The notes beneath the pieces were generated by a model. The model was not told the origin of the DNA. It saw only the letters and a list, made by a program, of their open reading frames with translations, and did not search any database. Position numbers and translations under genes: made by a program. Shown here in pieces: positions 6,070-6,946 of a stretch of DNA of 6,946 nucleotides. Source of the DNA: JAAYBT01 sp964404395 (GTDB lineage: Bacteria; Bacillota; Clostridia; Acetivibrionales; DTU013); assembly GCA_964404395.1 (NCBI GenBank), contig CAYOKA010000113.1:1-6946 (forward strand), in the 5' to 3' direction. How positions within the stretch are numbered: the first letter of the stretch is position 1; the number at the start of each line of letters is the position of its first letter.

Positions 6070-6210
6070 TTAACGGCGTCTGTCGCACTCATCGCGGTAT
6101 TGACAACCGCTACAGCCCCTGCAGCTACTTTTGCTCCTGCGCATATACCGCAGGGTAAGAAACACAAGTGCAAAAACTATTGCCAGAAGTATATAATCAA
6201 TTACCCTCAT
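6070..6210 (-). CDS. FeoB-associated Cys-rich membrane protein, 46 residues
   Basis: Small protein of the family found directly downstream of feoB in many Firmicutes (Pfam FeoB_associated); its biochemical role is not established, but a part in ferrous iron uptake at the membrane is presumed. One hydrophobic helix covers about residues 4-20 (IDYILLAIVFALVFLTL). A basic stretch follows (RYMRRSK), then a Cys-rich tail: SCRGCSGC with Cys30, Cys33 and Cys36, and Cys42 in DECDRRR. This is the usual family layout of one membrane anchor plus a CxxCxxC tail. Its AGGAGA ribosome binding site (6219-6224 on the - strand) lies 8 bases before the ATG. The gene starts 16 bases after the feoB stop, so the two are co-transcribed. 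Confidence 0.9.
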   Translation of the reverse strand: MRVIDYILLAIVFALVFLTLRYMRRSKSSCRGCSGCQYRDECDRRR

Positions 6211-6226
6211 ATCAAATCTCTCCTAA

Positions 6227-6946
6227 CTAAACAAATAGGTGTCCAAGCTGGAAAACTATAAATGAAACAATCCACGCTACCGCTGTCTGATAAACAATTA
6301 CACCCAGCGTTGCCTTAACACTGTTCATTTCGCGTTTTACTGCAGCAACTGCTGCAACGCAAGGACAATATATCAGTGTGAAGGCAAGGAATGAAAGTGC
6401 CGAAAGGGGCGTGAATATCTGAGCCAGTGCAGACGGGAGAGTTGCCGCACCGGCACCTGTAAGCACCGCAAAGGTACTGATGACCGCCTCCTTAGCCATA
6501 AATCCTGTGAGCAAAGCCGTCGATGCACGCCAATCTGCAAAACCCAGCGGAGCGAAGAATGGCGATATAAGCCTGCCAATATCCGCAAGCATACTGTTTG
6601 AACTGTTTGCAACCACGTTGAAGCGTGTATCGAAGGTCCGGAAAAACCAAATAATTAATGAAGCAATAAAAATAACGGTAAAGGCGCGTGTCAGAAAATC
6701 CTTTGCCTTATCCCAAAGAAGCAGAACGACTGTCTTGGCACTTGGCAAACGATAATTGGGAAGCTCCATGATAAATGGTACAGGCTGACCGCGATAAGCC
6801 GTTTTATTAAGCAATAGACCACTAATGACAGCCAGCAACATCCCCAACACATACAGTGATAGCATTACAAGTGCGCGGTGTTCAGGGAAAAAGGCCATAG
6901 TGAACATGCCGTATATTGGGAGCTTTGCGCTGCAGCTCATAAAGGG
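6227..6946 (-). CDS. feoB: Ferrous iron transport protein B, C-terminal part (5' end outside window)
   Basis: Inner-membrane ferrous iron transporter; the full protein has an N-terminal G-protein domain that is outside this window. About 239 residues are visible, open to the window edge (a Pro-Phe precedes the first Met at 6940). Landmarks in order: PFMSCSAKLPIY of the first Gate motif, PVPFIMELPNYRLP, membrane segments, the second Gate motif GFADWRASTALLTGFMAKEA, then IYCPCVAAVAAVKREM with the conserved Cys pair, and a last helix ending QLGHLFV. These regions match the C-terminal third of FeoB in order and spacing. The small Cys-rich companion gene follows at once. feoA would be expected upstream, outside the window. 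Regulation by Fur is plausible, but the promoter is not visible. Confidence 0.95.
   Translation of the reverse strand, partial: PFMSCSAKLPIYGMFTMAFFPEHRALVMLSLYVLGMLLAVISGLLLNKTAYRGQPVPFIMELPNYRLPSAKTVVLLLWDKAKDFLTRAFTVIFIASLIIWFFRTFDTRFNVVANSSNSMLADIGRLISPFFAPLGFADWRASTALLTGFMAKEAVISTFAVLTGAGAATLPSALAQIFTPLSALSFLAFTLIYCPCVAAVAAVKREMNSVKATLGVIVYQTAVAWIVSFIVFQLGHLFV

Noticed and set aside
6480..6755. 91-codon + strand frame inside feoB
   Set aside because: It is antisense to conserved FeoB motifs; it is a shadow frame.

Overview
The window looks like a piece of chromosome from an anaerobic, low-to-medium GC Firmicute of the class Clostridia. The grounds are the gene set (two-domain desulfoferrodoxin, FeoB with its small Cys-rich companion, a MetH whose reactivation domain is a separate gene, MetQ), strong GGAGG ribosome binding sites and U-tailed hairpin terminators. 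The genus cannot be fixed from this sequence alone.

Layout. (1) 1-513, + strand: C-terminal two thirds of a MetQ-type methionine-binding lipoprotein, cut by the window edge and closed by a strong terminator (541-575). (2) 576-2043: a decayed ABC-2 exporter island. Only the last ~100 codons of the first permease survive (795-1097); the second permease (1102-1911) is complete; no ATPase gene is visible. Stop-rich sequence of unknown origin lies upstream, a short imperfect repeat sits on each side, and a second terminator (2004-2043) closes it. (3) 2092-5354: a candidate sigma-A promoter followed by a tight two-gene operon: a stand-alone cobalamin-dependent methionine synthase reactivation protein and a MetH carrying homocysteine, folate, cap and cobalamin domains. 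(4) 5453-5978: a terminator-like hairpin directly in front of a strong Shine-Dalgarno sequence and a desulfoferrodoxin (superoxide reductase) with an unusual Cys-containing insertion. (5) 6070-6946, - strand and convergent with the previous gene: the C-terminal part of FeoB (cut by the window edge) followed by a 46-residue FeoB-associated Cys-rich membrane protein.

How they work together. Two themes are visible. Methionine supply is covered by uptake (MetQ) and by de novo methylation of homocysteine (MetH plus its reactivator), although the two loci are separated by the broken exporter and are probably transcribed separately. Iron and oxidative stress are covered by ferrous iron import (FeoB and companion) facing an iron-dependent superoxide reductase. 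I see no mobile element, CRISPR array, tRNA, rRNA or recognisable riboswitch. I do not see a clearly new system; the most unusual points are the Cys-rich insertion in the superoxide reductase and the half-deleted exporter.
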